Made by a program: the position numbers and the translations under genes. From Bacteroidota bacterium (GTDB lineage Bacteria > Bacteroidota > Bacteroidia > NS11-12g > UBA955), in assembly GCA_947496065.1 (NCBI GenBank), contig CANMBF010000018.1, positions 1 through 52,641 on the forward strand: DNA of 52,641 nucleotides. The letters run 5' to 3'. The notes under the pieces were generated by a model, which saw only the letters and a program-made list of their open reading frames with translations, was not told where the DNA came from and made no database searches. This document shows, piece by piece, positions 8,803-18,003 of this stretch (position 1 is the first letter of the stretch; each line of letters starts with the position of its first letter).

Positions 8803-8830
8803 AAAAACCCCACTAAAAAGTGAGGTTTTT
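8803..8830. terminator. Bidirectional terminator between xerD and rplY
   Basis: AAAAACCCCACT, loop AAAA, AGTGAGGTTTTT: a 12-bp stem with one mismatch, A-run on one side and T-run on the other. It lies between convergent genes. Confidence 0.85.
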
Positions 8831-8849
8831 ATGGAGATAAATAAATTAA

Positions 8850-9425
8850 TTATTTTTTAGCATCTGCAGCTGCAGCCACAACGTTTCTAGTTATTTTAAC
8901 TGAAACTACTGCATTTTCTTTTGCATCTAATACTTCGATACCGCTAACATCTAAGTCTTTTACTTTAATAGACTGTCCGATTTCAAGGGTGTCAATTGGC
9001 ACGATTACAGCATCAGGTATTTTGTTAATTGTACCACGTACTTTCAAACGTTGGATTTTTTGAATTAACTTACCACCGGCTCTAACACCTGGTGAATTAC
9101 CTGTTACTTTAATTGGAATAGAAACCACTACTGATTTGTTTTCATCAACAGCTAAGAAATCTGCATGCAGAATGGTCTCGTTTACTGGATGAAATTGCAT
9201 ATCCTGCAATACTGCAAGATATTTTTTGCCTTCGATGGTTAATTGCACTTTGTAAGTGTTTGGAGTGTAAACGAGGGCATTAAAATCAGGCGCATACACG
9301 AAAAAGTGAAGTACTTCACCTCCTCCGTATAATACACATGGAACTTTACCTTCGTTTCTCAACGTTTTGGCGTCCTTCGTTCCTAACGAAGGTCTAAACT
9401 CGCCAGTCAATGCTACTGTCTTCAT
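8850..9425 (-). CDS. rplY: 50S ribosomal protein L25 / general stress protein Ctc
   Basis: 5S-rRNA-binding ribosomal protein of the long Ctc form, 191 residues. The N-terminal L25 domain (about 1-90) includes RNEGKVPCVLYGG and the segment LQDMQFHPVNETILHADF. The C-terminal TL5-type beta domain (about 95-180) includes GVRAGGKL and the conserved PDAVIVPID. A short Ala/Lys tail ends the protein. It follows prs by six bases, the usual prs-ctc order in Bacteroidota and many other bacteria, and should be co-transcribed with it. Confidence 0.95.
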   Translation of the reverse strand: MKTVALTGEFRPSLGTKDAKTLRNEGKVPCVLYGGGEVLHFFVYAPDFNALVYTPNTYKVQLTIEGKKYLAVLQDMQFHPVNETILHADFLAVDENKSVVVSIPIKVTGNSPGVRAGGKLIQKIQRLKVRGTINKIPDAVIVPIDTLEIGQSIKVKDLDVSGIEVLDAKENAVVSVKITRNVVAAAADAKK

Positions 9426-9431
9426 TTTTCT

Positions 9432-10397
9432 TTAAATTAAATTGGGTTGGAAACTATTATCAAGCTTGAACAAGGAACTTACAGAACCGTGTTCGTGGAT
9501 ATTTCTGATGGCTTTACTGATTAGAGGGGCAACTGATAAAACTCTAATCTTTGGTGAGGCGTGTTGCATAGGAATGGTATCGCAAACAATTAGTTCTTCA
9601 AGAACACTGTTTTCAACATTTTCGTAAGCTTTGCCACTTAAAACAGGGTGGGTACATACGGCTCTTACCGAACGTGCACCGTTGTCTTTTATTAATTTAG
9701 CTGCTTTTGAAAGGGTGCCTGCGGTATCAATTAAATCATCAACTAATACAACATCCATCCCGGTAACATCACCGATGATGGTCATGCTAGCAATTTCATT
9801 GGCTTTTCTTCTTTCTTTATCACAAATCACCATCGAACATCCCAATGCTTTGGCATATTCACGGTTTCTGTTACTTGCGCCAACATCTGGAGCAGCAATC
9901 ATTAACTTATCTAGGTTTAATGATTTGATATAAGGAATAAATACAACAGAAGAATCTAAGTGATCAACTGGCATATTAAAGAAGGCTTGAATTTGAGGCG
10001 CGTGTAAATCCATTGTGATAACGCGATTAGCACCAGCGGCACTTAATACGTCGGCAATCATTTTACTGCCAATGGAAACTCTTGGTTTATCTTTTCTATC
10101 TTGACGGGCATAACCATAATATGGTATTACGACCGTAATAGAATTGGCTGAAGCTCTTTTTGCAGCATCAATCATTAACAACAACTCCAATAAATTATCA
10201 CCTGGAGGATTGGTAGATTGAACGATGAAGATTTCACAACCACGGATGGATTCATCATAACTTGGTTGCATTTCGCCATCGCTAAATTTTTTGATGGTTA
10301 ACTCTCCAAGCGGGCTTCCGTAATGGTCCGCGATTTTTTTAGCCAAATGTGAAGAGGCTGAACCGCTGAAGATTTTTACTTTATTTAATATAGACAC
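9432..10397 (-). CDS. prs: Ribose-phosphate pyrophosphokinase
   Basis: Makes PRPP from ribose 5-phosphate and ATP for nucleotide, His and Trp synthesis; cytosolic hexamer. Clear family motifs: FSDGEMQPSYDESIRG, PYYGYARQDRKDKPR, the flexible-loop/metal segment MDLHAPQIQAFF, and the PRPP-binding loop VVLVDDLIDTAGT. The frame stays open upstream to 10514, but that extension reads through a tRNA-Gln gene and cannot be protein. No ATG occurs between the tRNA and the conserved VKIFSGSA; the GTG at 10397 gives MSILNKVKIFSG and 321 residues, the normal length, so I choose it. Probably expressed from the tRNA promoter. Confidence 0.93.
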   Translation of the reverse strand: MSILNKVKIFSGSASSHLAKKIADHYGSPLGELTIKKFSDGEMQPSYDESIRGCEIFIVQSTNPPGDNLLELLLMIDAAKRASANSITVVIPYYGYARQDRKDKPRVSIGSKMIADVLSAAGANRVITMDLHAPQIQAFFNMPVDHLDSSVVFIPYIKSLNLDKLMIAAPDVGASNRNREYAKALGCSMVICDKERRKANEIASMTIIGDVTGMDVVLVDDLIDTAGTLSKAAKLIKDNGARSVRAVCTHPVLSGKAYENVENSVLEELIVCDTIPMQHASPKIRVLSVAPLISKAIRNIHEHGSVSSLFKLDNSFQPNLI

Positions 10398-10422
10398 AAC
10401 CTTGATTTTTACTATGGTAAGT

Positions 10423-10492
10423 TGCCCGAGCTGGATTCGAACCAACATAGACTGCACCAAAAACAGTCGTCCTGCCATTAGACGATCGGGCA
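10423..10492 (-). tRNA. tRNA-Gln (anticodon TTG)
   Basis: 70 nt, CCA not encoded. Acceptor TGCCCGA pairs with TCGGGCA. The D stem is GTC/GAC, the anticodon stem ACTGT/GCAGT with loop TTTTGGT (anticodon TTG) and the T-arm GTTGG-TTCGAAT-CCAGC. It lies 25 bases upstream of prs on the same strand. Confidence 0.95.
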
Positions 10493-10594
10493 ATAAATCG
10501 CAATAGGGTTGCAAAGGTAAATTTTCTTTTCTTTTTTACAAATAGTTTATCAGAATATATTGAAAATAATTTAATACCATGCTCATTCACGTAT

Positions 10595-10602
10595 TATCTT
10601 TG
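10595..10602 (+). promoter_or_regulatory. -7 promoter box of metG
   Basis: TATCTTTG matches TAnnTTTG, 19 nt before the metG ATG. Confidence 0.6.
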
Positions 10603-10621
10603 CCCCAAAATCACCTTATTC

Positions 10622-12748
10622 ATGTCAGAATTTAAACGCACATTAGTTACTGCCGCCTTGCCATACGCCAATGGACCAAAACATATTGGACATATTGCAG
10701 GGGCTTATTTGCCTGCCGATATTTATGTTAGATTTCTGAGAAATATAGGAAAAGAGGTAATTTTTGTGTGTGGAAGCGATGAACATGGCACCGCCATTCC
10801 AATCCAAGCAAAGAAAGAAGGCATCACTTCTCAGCAAATGATTGATAAGTACCACGCCCTATTGAAAAGTAATTTTGAGCAATTGGGTATCGCATTTGAT
10901 GTTTACCATAGAACGAGTGAAAAGTTGCACCATGAAACGGCGCAAGCCATGTTTTTAGAAATGTATGAGAAAGGTTTATTTACTGAAGAGGTGAGTGAAC
11001 AATATTATGATGAAGAAAATCAAACCTTCTTAGCAGATAGATACATTAAAGGTACTTGCCCCAATTGCAGCTATGACAATGCTTTTGGCGACCAATGTGA
11101 AAAATGCGGAAATTCTCTAAATCCTACAGATTTAATAAACCCAGTATCAACCATTTCAGGTAACAAGCCAATATTAAAAGCCACCAAGCATTGGTATTTG
11201 CCTTTGCAAAATCAAGAGGAATGGTTGAAAGAATGGTTAGTAGAAGGCCATAAGCACGATTGGAAAACCAATGTATATGGTCAAAGCAAAAGTTGGATTG
11301 ATGGTGGTTTGTCGCCCCGCGCCATGACCCGCGACCTAGATTGGGGCATAAAAGTGCCATTAAAAGATGCAGAAGGCAAAGTGCTTTATGTTTGGTTCGA
11401 TGCTCCGATTGGTTATATATCGGCGACCAAAGCTTTGTTTAAGGAATTAGGCGAGGGTAAAACAGAATTCGCGTATCCGCAAAATACAACTTTAAAAAAT
11501 GTGAAGGCCGATGATTGGGCGACTTGGTGGCAAGATGATACCACCCGCTTATTGCATTTTATAGGGAAAGACAATATTGTTTTTCACTGCATTATTTTCC
11601 CAGCCATGTTACATTCAACAGGTCAATATATTGTGCCAGACAATGTGCCAGCCAACGAATTTTTGAATTTAGAAGGCGATAAGATGAGCACCAGTAGAAA
11701 ATGGAGTGTAGAGATGGAAGACTATTTCAATGCGTTTCCAGGCAAAGAAGATGTTTTAAGATATGTATTAACTGCGATTGCGCCTGAGACTAAGGATGCA
11801 GACTTTAGTTGGAAAGATTTCCAAACCAGAAATAACAGTGAGTTGGTTTCGATTCTTGGCAATTTCATTAACAGAGTAGCGGTATTAACCCATAAGTTTT
11901 ATGAAGGAAAAGTACCAGCGAATGTTGCGCCTACTGAAAAAGAAACAGATCTGATTGCAGAAATTAAACGCTGCCAAACAGCCATTGCAGAGAACATTGA
12001 GCACTTTAAATTTAGAGAAGCTTTATTTGAGATGATGAACATTGCACGTGCTGGTAATAAATATTTGGCCGACAACGAACCTTGGAAAACTGTAAAAACA
12101 GACCAAGCAAGAACCGATACAGTCATGTTTCATGGCTTACAAATAGCGGCTCACTTGGCATGGTGGATGGAGCCTTTCATTCCTTATACTGCTCAAAAAT
12201 TATATGGCTTGTTGAATTTTGAAAAGGTGAATTACCAATTTGATGCCTTCGTGCAATTGCAGAGCGGTCATGAAATCAGTCAACCTAGTTTACTATTTCA
12301 AAACATCGAAGACGATATTATTCAATTGCAATTGGACAATTTAAAACAAAAATCTGAGAAGAAGGCTATTGATAATATAGCGCCAGCGGCCAATAGTGAA
12401 GCAAGTTTGGAACCCCTTAAACCTCAAATTACCTTCGATGATTTTAGTAAAATGGATTTGAGAGTAGGTACCGTTTTGGAAGCAGAAAAAGTTGAGAAAG
12501 CAGATAAGCTTTTAAAATTGAAAGTCGATTTGGGTTTTGAACAAAGAACCATTGTTTCGGGCATTGCGCTTGATTTTACACCAGAAAGTATGATAGGCAA
12601 GCAAATAACAATTTTAGCAAATCTCGCTCCTCGAAAAATCAAAGGCATTGAATCGAATGGTATGATCTTGATGGGTAAAAATTTGGATGGCTCTTTAAAA
12701 TTAATTGCACCCAACGAATTGGCAGACAATGGCGCAACAGTTGCCTAA
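10622..12748 (+). CDS. metG: Methionyl-tRNA synthetase
   Basis: Charges tRNA-Met with methionine; 708 residues, the long dimeric form. The class I HIGH motif is in KHIGHIAGAYLPADI. The zinc knuckle has two CxxC pairs (CPNC and CEKC). The KMSKS loop reads KMSTS in EGDKMSTSRKW. An alpha-helical anticodon-binding domain follows, and the C-terminal about 110 residues form an EMAP-II-like tRNA-binding/dimerisation domain (MDLRVGTVLEAEKVEKADKL). A linker of about 45 residues joins the last two domains. The stop is one base from the stop of the convergent gene at 12750; no terminator is visible between them. Confidence 0.97.
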   Translation: MSEFKRTLVTAALPYANGPKHIGHIAGAYLPADIYVRFLRNIGKEVIFVCGSDEHGTAIPIQAKKEGITSQQMIDKYHALLKSNFEQLGIAFDVYHRTSEKLHHETAQAMFLEMYEKGLFTEEVSEQYYDEENQTFLADRYIKGTCPNCSYDNAFGDQCEKCGNSLNPTDLINPVSTISGNKPILKATKHWYLPLQNQEEWLKEWLVEGHKHDWKTNVYGQSKSWIDGGLSPRAMTRDLDWGIKVPLKDAEGKVLYVWFDAPIGYISATKALFKELGEGKTEFAYPQNTTLKNVKADDWATWWQDDTTRLLHFIGKDNIVFHCIIFPAMLHSTGQYIVPDNVPANEFLNLEGDKMSTSRKWSVEMEDYFNAFPGKEDVLRYVLTAIAPETKDADFSWKDFQTRNNSELVSILGNFINRVAVLTHKFYEGKVPANVAPTEKETDLIAEIKRCQTAIAENIEHFKFREALFEMMNIARAGNKYLADNEPWKTVKTDQARTDTVMFHGLQIAAHLAWWMEPFIPYTAQKLYGLLNFEKVNYQFDAFVQLQSGHEISQPSLLFQNIEDDIIQLQLDNLKQKSEKKAIDNIAPAANSEASLEPLKPQITFDDFSKMDLRVGTVLEAEKVEKADKLLKLKVDLGFEQRTIVSGIALDFTPESMIGKQITILANLAPRKIKGIESNGMILMGKNLDGSLKLIAPNELADNGATVA

Positions 12749-12749
12749 T

Positions 12750-15700
12750 TTAGAAGTCTAAGCCAAAGGAAAAGGTCGTCATACCTGTCAAAAATGTATT
12801 TTCTAAGTAGCCCCAAGCATGGTCGAGTTTTACATAGTGGTAAAGTATTTTGGCCCTTACGCCTATGCCTGTTGAATACAACATGGGATTGCGCTGAGAA
12901 GTAACACTCACAAAATAATTGGGCATGGTTTTAATTTGGGTGTTGAATGGATTGCTTTTGTCGTATGGCGAACTGCCTTGCCAAGCTGTGCCCATATCTA
13001 TAAAGCCAATGAACATAATGCTTCTTAAGAACTCGCTCGTAATGGGTTTTTGAATAAGGTATGAGAGCACAGGAATTCTTATTTCTGCATTAAGTAATGC
13101 AAAGTTAGAACCCCCTCTGCTATTGCGTTTGAACCCACGCATTGGCGCCACCAATGTTTGAAAGCTATATTCAGAAGTGGTAAGGGTTGGGATGCTATAA
13201 TTGAAATTAGAATTGCTATTCACTCTGCCTATTTCATTTTCAACCCCACCGAGATAATATCCCGTCTTTTGAGGGCCGATAGAAAAGGCTCCACTCAAAC
13301 GGGTAGCAATGTAAATTTGACGGTGTAATTTTAGATAGTATCGGCCATCGAAACCAGTGTTCATGATGAGCGCTTGTTTACTAATACCAAAATAATTATC
13401 GCTGTATATTTTGAATTTTAAACCTTCAAAAATATTTAAACCTTTACTTTGCACATTGTCGTAAACATATTCGGCACCTGCAGAAAAATAAACATTGCCG
13501 GTTGTCGGTTTTTCGAATGTAACCGAATCGGTGGCCAAGGCAATGAGACGGTCTTGTCTTAAGCCAGAATTCAAATTTATTTTAGAACGTTCGCTAAAGG
13601 GGTAACTAATGGTACACTTGAAGACTTCGGTCACCATTCTATTGGCAAGGTTCTCATTTGTTAATAGTCTACTCCTCCGATGAAATAGTAAGGATTGGTC
13701 CCAGCGGCCTTTTAAATTCGTGTATTTCAAAAAGTAGTCGGATGCACGAATGCTTACTGGAATTCTTGTGCCAGCTTCAAATTGATAATTTTTAAGATTG
13801 TCAGTAATTTTAGCTGTTAATAAAGTATTTAATAAGAAAGGATTATTGAGAATACTCTCGTTCACATTGGCTTGAAATAAATAATTATTCAGATAAGAAT
13901 TATCGAACAGGGTTACAGAATAATTAACACCAAAATTGAGTTTGGTTTTTTGAATGCTGATGGCGGATATTTTTTCATTCGGACTTTCTTCAGATTTCAA
14001 ATCATCTTTTTCATAATAACCACTTAAAAATATTTTTTTGTGGATATTTGCCATGGTATCCTTTTTAGTTTGTAATGGGTTACTTTTTACTGTATCTTTC
14101 AGTTGGGTTGTATCCATTTTTTTGATCTGAACCTTTGTTTCCGTTAGCCAATTGCGATAAGCTGTATTATGTGGATTCTCCACCTCATCTTCTATTAAAT
14201 TTACTGCTAATTCACCCACATAAATGCGGTAACGGTTTTTGAAAAATAGTAAGTCGGCAATCCCTTGTGAATTGCTAGCAACATCGTTATACAAAATCGA
14301 TCGCTTGTAGTTGGTAAGCTGGATAATTTTAGTGTCATCGCGTTTAATGGCATAATTATTTACAATGCCATTGGCATCGCTCAAAAAGCTGATGTAGTTA
14401 TTTTGCAACTCAATGGGTTGAAAATAATTGCTGAAAAATTTTGGATACCCTGCAATGCGTTGAATTGATTTGTTATTAATTTCAATCTCGAAAATTGAAT
14501 AGTAATTCGCAACGGTTTGTGTTGGCCATTCGCGGTTCGATGAGAAAAGCACACGCCCATTGTTAAATGAAAAACGTGGATTTAAATCATCATAAATATC
14601 ATTTGTAATATCGCTGATGGTTTTATTTTGTAGGTTGTAGATGACAATATCCGATTGCCCTTTGCGAATGATAGACATGACCATTTCGGTACCTTCCGAA
14701 TTAAATGTGAAGTCTTTGATAATGGGCACATTTTCCAATAAGGTGGTTTTTCCTTTTTTACCATCTGTATGATACCTGGTAAGCATGGATTGATTGTTTT
14801 TGAAAGTTATGATACTGATGGTTTTACCATCTTTATCCCAAGCAATTAAAGGATAATCATAAGACGCTTGTTGATTAAAAATTTGATGACCTCCTTTGAA
14901 AATAACATCACTTTTTTTTGTTTTGACAGTGTACAACACCACTTGGTAGCGACCGCGTGTATTAGTAACAATAGCAATCTGTTTGCCATCTGGACTCAAT
15001 TTGAATTGGGTGATTCTTTTCTTCGCCAATTTATCGGGTACATTTTCTTGTCCTTTGGGTAATTTAAAAGTACTCTCATCAAAACTGTATTTGTCTTTAT
15101 AATATAACTCCCAATCGTTGAGCATGCTGTTAATGGTTAAGCCTGTGTAATAATTAAAAGCACTTTCAACACTTCTGCCTATACATGTAATAAATACAAC
15201 ATTGCTGACAGAGCCCGCACCGTATTTTTCTTCCAAATAACGCCAAATGCTATGGCCTGCCAATACTTCATCTTCTTCCTGCAAACTTGTAAACGTATGG
15301 GCCTTGCCACTCAGTAAAAAGTCTTTTAAATAGTTATCATTTTCTACATTCCAACTTTCTGCCAAATATGCCACCAGCCCTTTGTAATACCAAGTTGGCA
15401 AAGTTAATAATGCTGAATTTTGAATGCGTTCTCTTAAGTCGCCACCATAAATAAACTCACTGATTAAAACCTCTGCAATGGCTCGTCTAGTTTGGCGATA
15501 TAAATCAATGCGACTGCCAGAAAAATAGATGCTGGAGGTGTTGTCGGTTAGATAGGAATAGCCGCTGTTGCTTTGTTGAAAATTGGTAAGGTTAATATTG
15601 CTGTTTTGATAATCTATAAAATGGTTATAGATGACTATTTTAATACCATTGCTTAAATTATAATTGAGTTTTGTTTCGAATTCTGGTAACTGTTGAGTAA

Positions 15701-15887
15701 CATAAGCGAATACCAATTTTGCTAATTCTTCTCCACCTTCGTGGTAAATAATTTCTATTTGATCTTGTTTTAAGCTGTAGGTTTCTGTTTTGTTTTGAAT
15801 CCTGCTTTGACCAAACTCAGTGTAGATTCCTTGGGCAACAATTTGACCAGCAAGGCAAGTAAAAAGAAAGGCGACTAGAAATCTCAC
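12750..15887 (-). CDS. TolB-like beta-propeller and outer-membrane beta-barrel protein
   Basis: 1045-residue surface or outer-membrane protein with a signal peptide (FLVAFLFTCLAGQIVAQG). The N-terminal 270 residues resemble a peptidase-MA-like domain, but I see no HExxH; the equivalent region reads AIAEVLISEF. A TolB/WD40-like propeller follows (about 280-600) with repeats such as KLSPDGKQIAIVTNTRGRY. The last 400 residues look like a surface-antigen beta-barrel ending in an aromatic residue (TTFSFGLDF), typical of BamA-inserted barrels. The start is GTG at 15887, chosen because a perfect -7 box ends 4 nt upstream and a signal peptide follows directly. Function unknown. Confidence 0.72.
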   Translation of the reverse strand: MRFLVAFLFTCLAGQIVAQGIYTEFGQSRIQNKTETYSLKQDQIEIIYHEGGEELAKLVFAYVTQQLPEFETKLNYNLSNGIKIVIYNHFIDYQNSNINLTNFQQSNSGYSYLTDNTSSIYFSGSRIDLYRQTRRAIAEVLISEFIYGGDLRERIQNSALLTLPTWYYKGLVAYLAESWNVENDNYLKDFLLSGKAHTFTSLQEEDEVLAGHSIWRYLEEKYGAGSVSNVVFITCIGRSVESAFNYYTGLTINSMLNDWELYYKDKYSFDESTFKLPKGQENVPDKLAKKRITQFKLSPDGKQIAIVTNTRGRYQVVLYTVKTKKSDVIFKGGHQIFNQQASYDYPLIAWDKDGKTISIITFKNNQSMLTRYHTDGKKGKTTLLENVPIIKDFTFNSEGTEMVMSIIRKGQSDIVIYNLQNKTISDITNDIYDDLNPRFSFNNGRVLFSSNREWPTQTVANYYSIFEIEINNKSIQRIAGYPKFFSNYFQPIELQNNYISFLSDANGIVNNYAIKRDDTKIIQLTNYKRSILYNDVASNSQGIADLLFFKNRYRIYVGELAVNLIEDEVENPHNTAYRNWLTETKVQIKKMDTTQLKDTVKSNPLQTKKDTMANIHKKIFLSGYYEKDDLKSEESPNEKISAISIQKTKLNFGVNYSVTLFDNSYLNNYLFQANVNESILNNPFLLNTLLTAKITDNLKNYQFEAGTRIPVSIRASDYFLKYTNLKGRWDQSLLFHRRSRLLTNENLANRMVTEVFKCTISYPFSERSKINLNSGLRQDRLIALATDSVTFEKPTTGNVYFSAGAEYVYDNVQSKGLNIFEGLKFKIYSDNYFGISKQALIMNTGFDGRYYLKLHRQIYIATRLSGAFSIGPQKTGYYLGGVENEIGRVNSNSNFNYSIPTLTTSEYSFQTLVAPMRGFKRNSRGGSNFALLNAEIRIPVLSYLIQKPITSEFLRSIMFIGFIDMGTAWQGSSPYDKSNPFNTQIKTMPNYFVSVTSQRNPMLYSTGIGVRAKILYHYVKLDHAWGYLENTFLTGMTTFSFGLDF

Positions 15888-15891
15888 TTTT

Positions 15892-15899
15892 CAAAAATA
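15892..15899 (-). promoter_or_regulatory. -7 box, leaderless GTG configuration
   Basis: Minus-strand TATTTTTG ends 4 nt before the GTG start at 15887. Confidence 0.6.
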
Positions 15900-16042
15900 G
15901 TAAATAAGAATGATTAAATAATAAGTGAGGTGCAATAAATATGTGATTGCTTAACGATAAAGAAACGCCATCTATCTAAATGCTGAAATAATTAATTTAA
16001 ACTAAAGACAAATGGTTATTTTCGCAACTAAATTTTAATACA

Positions 16043-17884
16043 ATGGCCGGACCGAGGCAAGACCGCGATTTACCTAAGGTAAAACTTACAAAGGATTCAC
16101 TTTCAGAATTCAAATTTCTCTTCAAATTTTTACAGCCGCACAAAAAATATTTCTTTGGCGGTTTAATTTTTATCTCCCTTTCAGCTTTTAGTACCATGGC
16201 CTTTCCTTTTTTAATGGGGAAAATGATTGATGCTGTAAGTGGCAGCAATACAAGTGCTGTGATGCCAGGCATTGGAAATATGGGTAAAAGTGCAGAATTA
16301 TTAAAGGTGCATTGGTCTTTGAATTTTGTACTACTGCTTATTTTTATACAACTATCAGTACAAACGGTTTTTTCGTTTATGCGGGTATATATGTTAACGA
16401 AAGCGGGTACAAGTGCTACTGCAGATTTGGGCAAACAATTGTATGGTAAAATTATTTCGTTGCCCATGTCTTTTTTTAGCAGCCAAAGGGTGGGCGATTT
16501 AAGTAGCAGAATTTCTGCAGATACTGGCCAAATACAAGATACTATTTCTTTTGTACTAGCAGAGTTTTTAAGAGGTTTATTAACCCTTATTATTGGGTTG
16601 AGTTTTATTTTTATTATTTCTTGGAAATTGGCGCTCATTATGTTGTCTATTGTTCCGTTGATTGCAATAAGTGCTGTTTTTTTTGGTGCAAAAATTAAAA
16701 AAATGAGCCGAAGAGAAACGGATATGTTGGCAGAAAGTAGCAACGTTGTGCAAGAAACCTTGCAGGGTATAAGTGTTGTCAAGGCTTTTACAGGCGAATC
16801 AATAGAACGCAGTCGTTATGGTAAAAACATTGATTCACTCATAGAATTTGCATTAAGAAGCGGCGTCTACAGAGGTTTTTTTATTTCGTTTATTATTTTT
16901 TCAGTATTTGGTGCTATAGGCTTTGTAGTTTGGTATGGTGCAGGGATGGTGCAACAAGGTACCATGGAAGTTGGTTTGCTGATTAGTTTTGTGATCTATA
17001 GCATTTTTGTTGGAGGTACCTTAGGGGGCTTTGCGGATATGTTTGGTCAGTTGCAAAAAACCATTGGTTCAACCCAGCGTGTTAGAGAATTGATGGCGAT
17101 GGATGGTGAGGCAATTAATGGCGAAGTAGACGCGAGTTTACCTAGGTTAAATGGTGAGATTGTATTTTCGAATGTTGCCTTTAGTTATCCGAGCAGAACC
17201 GAAGTACAAGTTTTAAAAGATATCAGTTTTACAGCAAAGCAAGGCGAACAAATCGCCATTGTTGGGAGTAGTGGAGGAGGCAAAAGTACGATTGCAGCTT
17301 TAATACTTAAGTTTTATCAACCTGATGCAGGTAGTATCTTAATTGACAATAAAAATGCGAATGATTATGATTTAAAATATCTGCGCAGTCAGATTGCTTA
17401 TGTGCCTCAAGATGTTATATTGTTTGGAGGCACTATTTATGAAAATATATTGTATGGCAATCCAGAGGCCAACGAAGAAGCAGTAATAGCGGCTGCAAAG
17501 CGCGCCAACGCACTTCAATTTATTGAATCATTTCCTCAAAAATTTGAAACCATTGTTGGTGAACGCGGCATTCAATTATCAGGTGGTCAACGACAAAGGA
17601 TTGCCATTGCTAGGGCCATTCTTAAAAATCCGGCGATATTGGTTTTGGACGAAGCAACGAGTGCATTGGATAGCGAAAGTGAATTATTGGTACAAGAAGC
17701 TTTGGAAGATTTGATGCAAAACCGCACCAGTATTGTAATTGCGCACCGCTTAAGCACCATCAGAAATGCTGATAATATTATTGTTATTGATAAGGGTGTG
17801 ATTGCAGAACAAGGCAAACACCAAGACTTGATTCAAAAGCAAAAAGGCATTTACCAGCATCTCAATAATTTACAGCTAGTATAA
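16043..17884 (+). CDS. ABC exporter, MsbA/LmrA type (permease fused to ATPase)
   Basis: 613-residue half-transporter that would work as a homodimer. Six hydrophobic segments span about residues 35-320 (for example FLMGKMIDAV and LTLIIGLSFIFIISWKLAL). The nucleotide-binding domain has all motifs intact: Walker A GSSGGGKST, Q-loop AYVPQD, signature LSGGQRQR, Walker B and D-loop LVLDEATSALD, and the H-loop IAHRLST. The family exports lipids, lipid A precursors or drugs; the sequence does not decide which. Unlike the ABC gene at 2721-4382 it shows no degeneration. Monocistronic as far as I can see. Confidence 0.92.
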   Translation: MAGPRQDRDLPKVKLTKDSLSEFKFLFKFLQPHKKYFFGGLIFISLSAFSTMAFPFLMGKMIDAVSGSNTSAVMPGIGNMGKSAELLKVHWSLNFVLLLIFIQLSVQTVFSFMRVYMLTKAGTSATADLGKQLYGKIISLPMSFFSSQRVGDLSSRISADTGQIQDTISFVLAEFLRGLLTLIIGLSFIFIISWKLALIMLSIVPLIAISAVFFGAKIKKMSRRETDMLAESSNVVQETLQGISVVKAFTGESIERSRYGKNIDSLIEFALRSGVYRGFFISFIIFSVFGAIGFVVWYGAGMVQQGTMEVGLLISFVIYSIFVGGTLGGFADMFGQLQKTIGSTQRVRELMAMDGEAINGEVDASLPRLNGEIVFSNVAFSYPSRTEVQVLKDISFTAKQGEQIAIVGSSGGGKSTIAALILKFYQPDAGSILIDNKNANDYDLKYLRSQIAYVPQDVILFGGTIYENILYGNPEANEEAVIAAAKRANALQFIESFPQKFETIVGERGIQLSGGQRQRIAIARAILKNPAILVLDEATSALDSESELLVQEALEDLMQNRTSIVIAHRLSTIRNADNIIVIDKGVIAEQGKHQDLIQKQKGIYQHLNNLQLV

Positions 17885-18003
17885 GTGATTAGCTTTTAAT
17901 AATTAGCAAACTTCTTTCTAATATTCCCTATTTTTATTTTGTTTTTCAAATAAATTTAACTTATTTTACCATGTATTTGTGCAAAATAATTAAAAGATTT
18001 GAA

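Noticed and set aside
10381-10590. Minus-strand open frame upstream of prs
   Set aside because: It overlaps the tRNA-Gln gene and the prs start in another frame and encodes nothing recognisable; the tRNA explains the sequence.
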